A stretch of DNA of 64,000 nt from Pseudozobellia thermophila. Lineage in GTDB: Bacteria; Bacteroidota; Bacteroidia; Flavobacteriales; Flavobacteriaceae. Position numbers and translations under genes: made by a program. The stretch is taken from the NCBI RefSeq assembly GCF_900141855.1, contig NZ_FQYU01000001.1:531402-595401 (forward strand), given 5' to 3'. How positions within the stretch are numbered: position 1 is the stretch's first letter; every line of letters starts with the position of its first letter. The notes below the pieces were generated by a model, which worked only from the letters and a program-made list of their open reading frames with translations, was not told the origin of the DNA and did not search any database. Positions 56,230 to 64,000 of the stretch are shown here, piece after piece.

Positions 56230-56259
56230 TTTGAAATCAACTAAGAATAACTACTTTTG
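56230..56259 (+). promoter_or_regulatory. atp operon promoter (-33 TTTG, -7 TAnnTTTG)
   Basis: TTTG at 56230-56233 and TACTTTTG at 56252-56259, 18 nt apart; 39 nt upstream of atpB. Good match to the Bacteroidota consensus, giving atpBEFHAG its own promoter apart from sprE. Confidence 0.65.
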
Positions 56260-56298
56260 CGCCAAATTTTAGGAGCTTAATTTTTTGATAAAGAACCC

Positions 56299-57477
56299 AT
56301 GAAGGAAGTATCAAGATCGGTCGGAAACTTATTACTACTTTTTACGCTTTGCTTTTCACTCCAAAGTTTTGCCTCTTCGGATTCCGAAGGCGAAGGTACG
56401 GTAAGTTCCGCCGACGAAGTCAACGAATACATCTTGCACCACATCAAGGATTCGCACGATTTTCACCTGTTTTCATATACCAATGGCTCGGGCGAACGCA
56501 AGCATGTCGGCTTTCCCCTACCTGTAATACTTTGGTCGAGCAACGGCCTGGTTACCTTTATGTCGTCCGAGTTCCATCACGACGATTCGGGCAAGGTTGT
56601 CGTTGAGAAAAACGGGTCAAAGTTCGTTAAGCTCCACAGCAAGATCTATGAACTCGAGGCCGGGGCTACCGAAGTTGAGTTCGATGAAGAACACCACGCC
56701 GTCAACGCCGCAAGGGTATTGGACTTCTCCATTACCAAAAGTGTGCTCGGTATCTTGTTGGTCGGCTTGCTCATGCTTTGGGCCTTTTCTAGCTTGGCCA
56801 AACAATACAAGACGAAAAAGGTGCCTACCGGTTTCGGCCGTGTTTTGGAGCCCTTGGTGATTTATGTCAGGGACGAGATCGCCAAACCGAACATCGGGGA
56901 GAAAAAATACAGGAAGTTTACAGGATACCTGCTTACCGTATTTTTCTTTATCTGGATTTTGAACCTGTTGGGCCTGACCCCGTTGGGCTTCAACGTAACG
57001 GGCCAATTGGCCGTGACCGCCGCATTGGCCGTTTTCACTTTGTTTATCTATACCTTTAGCGGAAACAAGGACTATTGGATGCACATGCTCTGGATGCCCG
57101 GGGTGCCCGTTTTGATCAGGCCGGTATTGGCGGTAATCGAGTTGGCCGGGGCATTTTTGATAAAACCGTTTTCACTTTTGGTGCGATTGTTCGCCAATAT
57201 TTCTGCGGGCCATATCGTGGTGATGAGCTTGATCGCCATCATGTTTACCCTTAAGGAGACCCTTACGGTCGGAGGGGCTACGGTCTTGTCGTTGGTGCTC
57301 TCGTTTTTCATCACATTGATAGAAGTACTGGTCGCCTTTTTGCAGGCCTATATTTTTACCATGTTGTCGGCGCTTTTCATCGGAATGGCGGTTGCTGAGC
57401 ATGATCACGACCATGAGCACGATGCCCATGGGCACGAAATTCCCGATGCGGAAGACGTAAGGGGGGATTTCATCTAG
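56299..57477 (+). CDS. atpB: F0F1 ATP synthase subunit a
   Basis: 392 aa, longer than the ~270-aa E. coli protein because of an N-terminal signal-like segment and an extracytoplasmic domain (about 25-150), a known Bacteroidota feature. The essential helix has R296 in LVRLFANISAGHIV. The C-terminus is His/Asp rich (HDHDHEHDAHGHE). It forms the proton half-channels next to the c-ring. Confidence 0.95.
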   Translation: MKEVSRSVGNLLLLFTLCFSLQSFASSDSEGEGTVSSADEVNEYILHHIKDSHDFHLFSYTNGSGERKHVGFPLPVILWSSNGLVTFMSSEFHHDDSGKVVVEKNGSKFVKLHSKIYELEAGATEVEFDEEHHAVNAARVLDFSITKSVLGILLVGLLMLWAFSSLAKQYKTKKVPTGFGRVLEPLVIYVRDEIAKPNIGEKKYRKFTGYLLTVFFFIWILNLLGLTPLGFNVTGQLAVTAALAVFTLFIYTFSGNKDYWMHMLWMPGVPVLIRPVLAVIELAGAFLIKPFSLLVRLFANISAGHIVVMSLIAIMFTLKETLTVGGATVLSLVLSFFITLIEVLVAFLQAYIFTMLSALFIGMAVAEHDHDHEHDAHGHEIPDAEDVRGDFI

Positions 57478-57497
57478 AATCGAGTTTTTTTATTTAA

Positions 57498-57704
<207 letters not shown>

Positions 57705-57794
57705 GAACTTTTAGACCTAAAAGGTAATTTCCTGCAACGGTTGGTTGCAGGAAATACTTTTAATTAATCAATAGCATTTTAAGATATAGTATAT

Positions 57795-58295
57795 ATGGAA
57801 ACTTTATTAAACGATTTTTCACCTGGGTTGTTCATAGTGCAGACCATTCTTTTGTTGGGCCTGATCTTTCTTTTGGTGAAGTTCGCCTGGAAGCCTATCT
57901 TAACTTCTTTGAACGAACGCGAAGAAGGGATCCAAGGTGCATTGGAGGCCGCTGAAAAGGCGCGTAAGGAGATGCAGAACCTACAGGCCGACAACGATAA
58001 ATTGTTGAAAGAGGCACGTGCCGAGCGCGAGGCCATGCTTAAGGAAGCACGCGAGATCAAGGAAAAAATGATCGCCGATTCCAAAGAGCAGGCAAAGGTC
58101 GAAGGCGATAAAATGTTGAAGCAGGCACAAGCGGCCATCGAAAGCGAAAAGAAAGCCGCCGTTGCCGATATCAAAAACCAGGTTGCCGAGCTTTCCGTTG
58201 AAATTGCGGAAAAAGTGTTGAAAGAGCAATTGGCCGACAAGGACAAGCAGTTGAAGTTGGTCGAGAATATGTTGGGCGACATTAAATTGAATTAG
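57795..58295 (+). CDS. atpF: F0F1 ATP synthase subunit b
   Basis: 166 aa. One N-terminal membrane helix (about 8-28) and a long charged coiled coil forming the peripheral stalk. The opening LLNDFSPGLFIVQTILLLG is typical of Bacteroidota atpF. Follows atpE after a 90-nt gap that contains a small inverted repeat (CCTGCAAC / GTTGCAGG). Confidence 0.93.
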   Translation: METLLNDFSPGLFIVQTILLLGLIFLLVKFAWKPILTSLNEREEGIQGALEAAEKARKEMQNLQADNDKLLKEARAEREAMLKEAREIKEKMIADSKEQAKVEGDKMLKQAQAAIESEKKAAVADIKNQVAELSVEIAEKVLKEQLADKDKQLKLVENMLGDIKLN

Positions 58296-58338
58296 TAAAC
58301 AGGAAGGGGATCACCACTTTACCAATAACGAATAAAAA

Positions 58339-58878
58339 ATGAGCGATTCTAGAGCAGCAGTACGATATGCAAAAGCCGTTTTAGACCTAGCGGTCGAAAA
58401 AAAGGCGGCCGATGCCGTTGAGAAAGATATGCGTTCTATCGTGGCCACTGTATCCGGAAGCAAGGAGCTTCAGGATTTGCTAAAGAGCCCGGTTGTCAAG
58501 GCCGAAATCAAAAATGGGGCTTTGAAGGCCGTTTTTGAGGGCGCCAGTGAAATCACCAAGGGGCTTATCGATACATTGACCTCGAACAAGAGAGTCGCCC
58601 TATTGGGCGAGGTGGCCCTAAAATACATCATCCTTAACGAAGACTTGAAAGGGGAGGGCGTGGCCCATGTAACCACGGCGGTTGCATTGACCCCCGAATT
58701 GGAGAAAAAGGTCTTGGATCAGGTGGCGCGACTAACCGGTAACAAGGTTACCATAGAGAACAAGGTCGATGGGAGCATTATCGGTGGATTTGTGCTTAGG
58801 GTAGGTGATTTGCAGTACGATGCGAGCATCGCCAACAAACTCAATAACTTAAAACTAGAATTTACGAATAGTCTATAA
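58339..58878 (+). CDS. atpH: F0F1 ATP synthase subunit delta
   Basis: 179 aa. N-terminal helical bundle (RAAVRYAKAVLDLA) and C-terminal domain with DGSIIGGFVLRVGDLQYDASIANKLNNL, both hallmarks of OSCP/delta. It joins subunit b to the alpha3beta3 head. Confidence 0.95.
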   Translation: MSDSRAAVRYAKAVLDLAVEKKAADAVEKDMRSIVATVSGSKELQDLLKSPVVKAEIKNGALKAVFEGASEITKGLIDTLTSNKRVALLGEVALKYIILNEDLKGEGVAHVTTAVALTPELEKKVLDQVARLTGNKVTIENKVDGSIIGGFVLRVGDLQYDASIANKLNNLKLEFTNSL

Positions 58879-58938
58879 TAACAACTAAGACACTGAACGT
58901 ATCAACGGTCTTTGTCAAAGGTCTAACGTTTATAACAA

Positions 58939-60519
58939 ATGGCAGGAGTAAAAGCCGCTGAGGTATCAGCAATTTTAAAGGAACAATTATCAGGATTTGA
59001 AGCTACCGCTACCTTGGACGAGGTGGGTACCGTATTACAGGTTGGTGATGGTATCGCCCGTGTTTACGGACTTTCCAATGCCCAATACGGTGAGTTGGTC
59101 GAGTTTGACGGCGGACTTAGGGGTATCGTTTTGAACCTGGAGGAAGACAATGTCGGGGTGGTACTGTTAGGACACTCCAAAGAAATTGTCGAGGGTACAA
59201 CCGTAAAACGAACACAAAGAATCGCCTCCATCAATGTGGGCGAGGGTATTGTGGGCCGTGTAGTTGATACCTTGGGTAAACCTATCGATGGAAAGGGACC
59301 CATTTCTGGCGATACTTATGAAATGCCATTGGAGCGTAAGGCGCCTGGTGTTATTTATAGAGAGCCCGTAACCGAGCCAATGCAGACCGGTATCAAGGCG
59401 ATCGACGCCATGATTCCCGTTGGCCGCGGTCAAAGGGAGTTGGTTATTGGTGACCGTCAAACGGGTAAGACCACCGTTTGTATCGATACCATTTTGAACC
59501 AAAAGGAGTTTTACGATGCAGGTGAGCCCGTATATTGTATTTACGTGGCCATCGGGCAAAAGGCCTCTACGGTGGCTGCCATTGCCCAAACACTTGAAGA
59601 TAAGGGCGCCTTGGCCTATACCACCATTGTGGCGGCCAATGCTTCCGACCCTGCACCCATGCAGGTGTACGCTCCTTTCGCGGGTGCTTCTATCGGTGAA
59701 TATTTCCGCGATACGGGTAGACCGGCCTTGATCATATACGACGATTTGTCGAAACAAGCGGTGGCCTACCGTGAGGTGTCCCTTCTTTTGAGAAGACCAC
59801 CAGGACGCGAGGCTTACCCAGGTGACGTTTTCTACCTTCACTCCAGATTATTGGAGCGTTCGGCAAAGATCATCAACGACGATAAGATTGCCCAGAGCAT
59901 GAACGATTTGCCCGATGTGTTGAAGCCTATGGTAAAGGGTGGAGGTTCGTTAACAGCACTCCCCATCATCGAAACACAGGCAGGCGACGTTTCGGCATAT
60001 ATCCCTACCAACGTAATTTCGATTACCGATGGTCAGATTTTCTTGGAGCAAGACCTTTTCAACCAAGGTGTGCGCCCGGCGATCAACGTGGGTATCTCGG
60101 TATCGCGTGTGGGGGGTAATGCCCAGATCAAATCGATGAAAAAGGTTGCAGGTACCTTAAAACTGGATCAAGCCCAGTTTAGGGAACTTGAGGCTTTCGC
60201 CAAGTTCGGTTCCGATTTGGATGCCGCTACCTTAAACGTAATCGAAAAAGGTCGACGTAACGTCGAAATACTGAAACAGGCACAGAACGATCCATTTACC
60301 GTAGAAGATCAGATAGCTATCATATATGCAGGGTCTAAAAACTTGTTGAGGGATGTTCCCGTTGAGAAAGTGAGGGAATTCGAAAGGGATTACCTCGAGT
60401 TCTTGAATGCCAAGCATAGGGACGTATTGGATACCTTGAAAGCGGGCAAGCTGACCGACGAGGTTATCGATACCCTGACAACGGTTGCAAAAGAACTTTC
60501 AAGTAAGTACAGAAACTAG
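58939..60519 (+). CDS. atpA: F0F1 ATP synthase subunit alpha
   Basis: 526 aa. P-loop GDRQTGKT with REL(V)[10 protein letters not shown]; the ATPase alpha/beta signature [14 protein letters not shown] is near residue 380. Non-catalytic nucleotide-binding subunit of F1. Usual length and no defects. The catalytic partner beta (atpD) is not here. Confidence 0.98.
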   Translation: MAGVKAAEVSAILKEQLSGFEATATLDEVGTVLQVGDGIARVYGLSNAQYGELVEFDGGLRGIVLNLEEDNVGVVLLGHSKEIVEGTTVKRTQRIASINVGEGIVGRVVDTLGKPIDGKGPISGDTYEMPLERKAPGVIYREPVTEPMQTGIKAIDAMIPVGRGQRELVIGDRQTGKTTVCIDTILNQKEFYDAGEPVYCIYVAIGQKASTVAAIAQTLEDKGALAYTTIVAANASDPAPMQVYAPFAGASIGEYFRDTGRPALIIYDDLSKQAVAYREVSLLLRRPPGREAYPGDVFYLHSRLLERSAKIINDDKIAQSMNDLPDVLKPMVKGGGSLTALPIIETQAGDVSAYIPTNVISITDGQIFLEQDLFNQGVRPAINVGISVSRVGGNAQIKSMKKVAGTLKLDQAQFRELEAFAKFGSDLDAATLNVIEKGRRNVEILKQAQNDPFTVEDQIAIIYAGSKNLLRDVPVEKVREFERDYLEFLNAKHRDVLDTLKAGKLTDEVIDTLTTVAKELSSKYRN

Positions 60520-60593
60520 TACAAAGTATGGCGGCCCATTGGCGATTAGGGCTGATGGGATACCAAATACGAATTACTAATTACTAAAGGAAA

Positions 60594-61454
60594 ATGGCCA
60601 ATTTAAAGGAAATACGAAATAGGATCACATCGGTATCTTCTACGATGCAGATTACAAGTGCCATGAAAATGGTATCCGCTGCCAAGTTGAAGAAGGCCCA
60701 AGACGCCATTACCGCAATGCGACCCTATTCCGATAAGCTTACCGAACTTTTACAAAGTTTAAGTGCAAGTTTGGATGCCGATTCCGGAAGCAAGTTTGCC
60801 GATAATCGCGAAGTCAAAAAGGTATTGGTGGTCGCCATTACCTCGAACAGGGGCTTGGCCGGGGCGTTCAATTCGAATATCCTGAAACAGACTACGGTTT
60901 TGAACGATGAGGTATACGCCGGAAAACAGGTCGATTTTGTCGCCATAGGAAAGAAAGCGAACGATTTTTGGGCCAAAAGGGCCAAGGTTATAGCCAACCA
61001 TAGCGGAATTTTTGACGATTTGACCTTTGATTCCGTTGCCGCTATTGCCGAAGACCTGATGGAACAGTTCGTTTCGGGTAACTATGACCGCATCGATATC
61101 GTCTATAACAAGTTCAAGAACGCCGCCACCCAATTGGTAATGACCGAGCAGTTTTTGCCGATCGTTCCCGCAGCGGGCGGTGACGCCATAAGTGCCGACT
61201 ATACCTTCGAGCCTTCAAAGGCCGAAATCGTTGAGCAATTGATCCCTAAATCGCTTAAAACACAATTGTACAAAGCCGTAAGGGATTCCTTTGCCAGTGA
61301 ACACGGCGCACGTATGACGGCCATGCACAAGGCTACCGATAACGCTACCGAACTTAGGGACCAGCTTAAGCTGACCTACAACAAGGCCAGACAGGCCGCC
61401 ATTACCAACGAGATCTTGGAGATCGTCGGTGGCGCCGAAGCCTTGAACAACTAA
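60594..61454 (+). CDS. atpG: F0F1 ATP synthase subunit gamma
   Basis: 286 aa rotor shaft protein. N-terminal helix ANLKEIRNRITSVSSTMQITSAMKMVSAAKL and C-terminal RMTAMHKATDNATELRDQLKLTYNKARQAAITNEI are diagnostic. It ends the operon; atpD and atpC do not follow. Confidence 0.97.
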   Translation: MANLKEIRNRITSVSSTMQITSAMKMVSAAKLKKAQDAITAMRPYSDKLTELLQSLSASLDADSGSKFADNREVKKVLVVAITSNRGLAGAFNSNILKQTTVLNDEVYAGKQVDFVAIGKKANDFWAKRAKVIANHSGIFDDLTFDSVAAIAEDLMEQFVSGNYDRIDIVYNKFKNAATQLVMTEQFLPIVPAAGGDAISADYTFEPSKAEIVEQLIPKSLKTQLYKAVRDSFASEHGARMTAMHKATDNATELRDQLKLTYNKARQAAITNEILEIVGGAEALNN

Positions 61455-61487
61455 GTAAGAATGAAATAGAAAGTTTATATAACCAAG

Positions 61488-61512
61488 ACCCCACGGAAAT
61501 GTGGGGTTTTTT
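61488..61512 (+). terminator. Terminator of the atp operon
   Basis: Stem ACCCCAC / GTGGGGT with loop GGAAAT followed by a T tract, 34 nt after the atpG stop. Confidence 0.85.
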
Positions 61513-61683
61513 AATTCTTTTGATCCGCACCAAGCTTAGGGTATTGCCGTTAACAAGGGCATATCGATACAATGGACCTCCTGGTTTTGACCCAATAGGT
61601 GACGGTATACGGCGTTTTTTGGTACTTATCCGCCTCTGGTCCGGGCACGAAAGGCAAATAAAGGGGAAGGCCATATAGAATAC

Positions 61684-61714
61684 TTTGCCACATCCTTATA
61701 AATGGGTACTTTTG
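61684..61714 (+). promoter_or_regulatory. Promoter for the second flippase gene (-33 TTTG, -7 TAnnTTTG)
   Basis: TTTG at 61684-61687 and TACTTTTG at 61707-61714 with a 19-nt spacer, the textbook Bacteroidota spacing, ending 17 nt before the TTG start at 61732. Confidence 0.65.
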
Positions 61715-61731
61715 GGTATTAAACTTCGCCA

Positions 61732-63207
61732 TTGAATCCGCTCAAAAAACTATTTAAGCAAACGGCTATTTACGGCCTGGCGACGGTACTGCCGCGCATG
61801 ATGTCCTTTCTTTTGCTTCCGCTCTATACGGGAGTTCTTGAAACGAAGGGCTATGGCGAGATATCGGTCATTTTTGCCTGGTTCGCCATATTCAACGTCC
61901 TTCTGGCCTATGGTATGGAGACGGCCTTTTTTAGGTTTTACAACGGCGGCGACAACAAACAAAAGGTGGTATCGACCTCCTTGGTTTCAATCATGGTGAG
62001 TACTGCCATCTTTACCATTTTGGCGCTTTTGTTGCAGAATAGCTTGGCCAGGGCCACCGGAATAGGGGTCGAGTTTATACGCTACGCCATCTTCATCATT
62101 GCCTTCGATGCCTTGGTGATCATACCGTTTGCATGGTTGCGGGCCAACGAAAAGCCCATGCGCTATGCCGTGGTTAAAATCCTGAATGTCGCGGTCAACC
62201 TCGGACTCAACATCTTCTTTCTGCTCGTATTGCCGAAGATGGTTCAAGAGGATCCCGATACTTTTTTCGGGTGGATGTACAGGCCCGACTTTGAGATTTC
62301 CTATATTTTTATTTCCAACCTGGTAGCCAGCATACTTACATTGTTGCTGATGTTGAAGTTGTATATCAGAAGGGACTATACCTTCGATACCGAACTTTGG
62401 AAACGCATGATGCGGTACGGCTGGCCCGTGTTGGTCGCCGGAATCGCCTTTACCATCAACGAGGTGTTCGACCGGATCCTTTTGGAGAACCTCCTGCCCG
62501 CGGATATCGCCAAGAGCGAAGTGGGCAAGTACTCGGCTTGCTATAAATTGGGCCTTTTTATGACCCTTTTTGCCACGGCCTTTAGAATGGGTATCGAACC
62601 CTTTTTCTTTAGCCATGCGGGTAGCGAAAACCCGCAAAGGGCCTATGCCCAAATTACCAATTACTTCGTGGTCTTGGGCAGTATCATTTTGTTGGCCGTT
62701 GTGGTTTTCGCCGATATCCTTAAACTCCTGTTCGTACGTAACGAAGCCTATTGGGAGGCCATGGATATCGTCCCCTTGATTATTCTGGCGAGTTTCTTCT
62801 TGGGTATCTACCACAACCTATCGGTCTGGTACAAGGTAACCGATAAGACCAGGTACGGAGCCTTTATTTCCGTAATAGGCGCCATTATAACCATTGGTAT
62901 CAATTATGTGTTCATTCCCTATATCGGTTATATGGCATCGGCCATAGCTACCCTTCTGGCCTATGGAAGCATGATGGCACTTTCGTATTACCTGGGGCGA
63001 TCGCGGTATCCCGTGCCCTATAATTTTAGAAAAATCACCTTCTACCTGGGTATATCCATCTTGTTCTCCACGCTCTCGTTTTATGTTTTCAATAGGAATT
63101 TAATAATCGGGATCGTGCTACTTTTGTTGTTCTTGGGCTTGGTTTATAAGCTTGAGAACGATAAATTGAGACAAATTTTTTTCAAAAAAGGACCTAAGCA
63201 GGGCTGA
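61732..63207 (+). CDS. MOP-superfamily polysaccharide/lipid-linked oligosaccharide flippase
   Basis: 491 aa with about 14 hydrophobic segments. The N-terminus [27 protein letters not shown] and the central [14 protein letters not shown] loop mark it as a Wzx-like oligosaccharide exporter distinct from the 26.2-kb one. The start is a TTG at 61732; no ATG precedes the first helix. It sits upstream of dut, an order seen in many Flavobacteriia, so this copy is probably core while the 26.2-kb one is locus-specific. Confidence 0.87.
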   Translation: MNPLKKLFKQTAIYGLATVLPRMMSFLLLPLYTGVLETKGYGEISVIFAWFAIFNVLLAYGMETAFFRFYNGGDNKQKVVSTSLVSIMVSTAIFTILALLLQNSLARATGIGVEFIRYAIFIIAFDALVIIPFAWLRANEKPMRYAVVKILNVAVNLGLNIFFLLVLPKMVQEDPDTFFGWMYRPDFEISYIFISNLVASILTLLLMLKLYIRRDYTFDTELWKRMMRYGWPVLVAGIAFTINEVFDRILLENLLPADIAKSEVGKYSACYKLGLFMTLFATAFRMGIEPFFFSHAGSENPQRAYAQITNYFVVLGSIILLAVVVFADILKLLFVRNEAYWEAMDIVPLIILASFFLGIYHNLSVWYKVTDKTRYGAFISVIGAIITIGINYVFIPYIGYMASAIATLLAYGSMMALSYYLGRSRYPVPYNFRKITFYLGISILFSTLSFYVFNRNLIIGIVLLLLFLGLVYKLENDKLRQIFFKKGPKQG

Positions 63208-63266
63208 TCGAAAACCATAACATTTCAACAATCACAAATACGGGCCTTGGCCCCAAGTTACAAGCT

Positions 63267-63701
63267 ATGCACATCAAGATTATCAATAAATCGTCGCATC
63301 AACTGCCCCATTACGAAACCGGGGCTTCTGCCGGAATGGATCTACGGGCCAATATTTCCGAACCGATTACGTTACAACCTTTGGAGCGTTCCATTGTCAA
63401 AACCGGACTTTTTATCGAACTTCCGGTGGGATACGAGGCGCAGGTTAGGCCGAGGAGCGGTCTGGCCGCCAAAAAGGGAATTACCGTATTGAACGCGCCG
63501 GGCACCATAGATGCCGATTATAGGGGCGAAATCGGGGTTATTTTGGTCAACCTCTCCAACGAGCCCTTCACCATAGAAAACGGGGAACGCGTGGCCCAAT
63601 TGGTAATCGCCAGACACGAAAGGGCCGAATGGGTCGAGGTCGACGAACTCTCCGAAACGGCAAGGGGCGCCGGTGGCTTTGGAAGTACCGGGGTAAAGTA
63701 G
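63267..63701 (+). CDS. dut: dUTP diphosphatase
   Basis: 144 aa trimeric dUTPase. The five motifs are visible: AGMDLRA (I), [11 protein letters not shown] (II), [10 protein letters not shown] (III), ERVAQLV (IV) and the C-terminal [11 protein letters not shown] (V). Hydrolyses dUTP to dUMP and pyrophosphate. Starts 59 nt after the flippase gene. Confidence 0.97.
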   Translation: MHIKIINKSSHQLPHYETGASAGMDLRANISEPITLQPLERSIVKTGLFIELPVGYEAQVRPRSGLAAKKGITVLNAPGTIDADYRGEIGVILVNLSNEPFTIENGERVAQLVIARHERAEWVEVDELSETARGAGGFGSTGVK

Positions 63702-63741
63702 CCCAATGCCCCAGGGCATGGCCCGATAAGGATAACGAAAT

Positions 63742-64000
63742 ATGAAAAAAAGGGGATACATAGCGTTTTTGTCCGTATGGATGCTGTCCGTAGCGATGCC
63801 CTCGTATGGCCAGGAAGAGGCGCCGGCGGTAGACGTTGAAAAGAGTGCCGAGCTCTTTTTGGAAAATTATTCCGATGCCTTTCAGGAGACCTTTTTTGAA
63901 GCCCTTAAGCAAAAGGGCATCGAGAATTACGACAAGGCCATCAATCTCTTGCTACAGTGCAAGGAGCTCGATGCGGGCAAGGTGGTGGTAGACCACGAAT
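63742..64000 (+). CDS. TPR-type secreted protein (3' truncated by window)
   Basis: The first 86 codons are present. Signal peptide MKKRGYIAFLSVWMLSVAMPSYGQ, then a helical region with a TPR-like repeat (YDKAINLLLQCKELD). In Flavobacteriia a TPR protein commonly follows dut. Open at the window end, so length and C-terminal domains are unknown. Confidence 0.7.
   Translation, partial: MKKRGYIAFLSVWMLSVAMPSYGQEEAPAVDVEKSAELFLENYSDAFQETFFEALKQKGIENYDKAINLLLQCKELDAGKVVVDHE

Noticed and set aside
61987-62814. 275-codon minus-strand frame inside the second flippase gene
   Set aside because: His/Gln/Gly-rich product typical of antisense to a membrane protein gene; no motif.

Overview
The window reads as chromosomal DNA of a marine-type member of Flavobacteriaceae (Bacteroidota); the genus cannot be fixed from sequence alone. 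The evidence is lineage-restricted gene order (DUF4175 - ybeY - mnmG - methyltransferase; sprE/porW - bactofilin - atpZ - atpBEFHAG without atpDC), lineage-restricted small families (DUF6747-, DUF6341-, DUF6427-, DUF6168-, DUF4837-, DUF5687-like), type IX secretion components, and repeated TAnnTTTG promoter boxes. Family names come from recognition of the proteins; no search was run. No rRNA, tRNA, CRISPR array, insertion sequence or phage gene was seen. Most genes lie on the + strand.

Layout. (1) 1-5.4 kb: housekeeping block (DUF4175 tail, ybeY, mnmG, methyltransferase, OmpH-like chaperone), with two ParB-type parS palindromes flanking mnmG. (2) 5.5-17.5 kb: DoxX-like protein, holB (-), pgk, MltD-like transglycosylase, DUF4837 lipoprotein, PorE-like OmpA protein (-), tatA (-), M23 peptidase and a GH3-family enzyme. 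(3) 17.6-39.1 kb: a Wzx/Wzy-type surface polysaccharide locus. It opens with a DUF6909-like protein and a Wzz-like protein, then rmlBACD (dTDP-L-rhamnose) and wbpD/E/B homologues. An AT-rich insert follows with flippase, CapA-like, ATP-grasp, acyltransferase, deacetylase-like, two O-antigen polymerase/ligase-type proteins and a GT4. The locus closes with a wbpI-type epimerase, a GT2 and the initiating phosphoglycosyltransferase. (4) 39.2-46 kb: purD, DUF6341/DUF6427 pair, DUF4254, GT9, TetR regulator, and an arsenosugar-type radical SAM/AhpD-like pair (-). (5) 46-52.2 kb: a 54-aa membrane protein, HtrA/DegP protease, patatin, ferredoxin reductase (-), and a DUF5687/ABC exporter pair. (6) 52.6-61.5 kb: sprE/porW, bactofilin and the ATP synthase operon lacking beta and epsilon. 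(7) 61.7-64 kb: a second flippase, dut and the start of a TPR protein cut by the window edge.

How it fits together: region 3 makes nucleotide sugars, assembles an undecaprenyl-linked repeat unit, flips and polymerises it. The CapA/ATP-grasp/acyltransferase/deacetylase cassette is a candidate tailoring module, possibly acting on the uronic-acid residue that the wbp genes supply. The parS sites place the left end in an origin-proximal domain.
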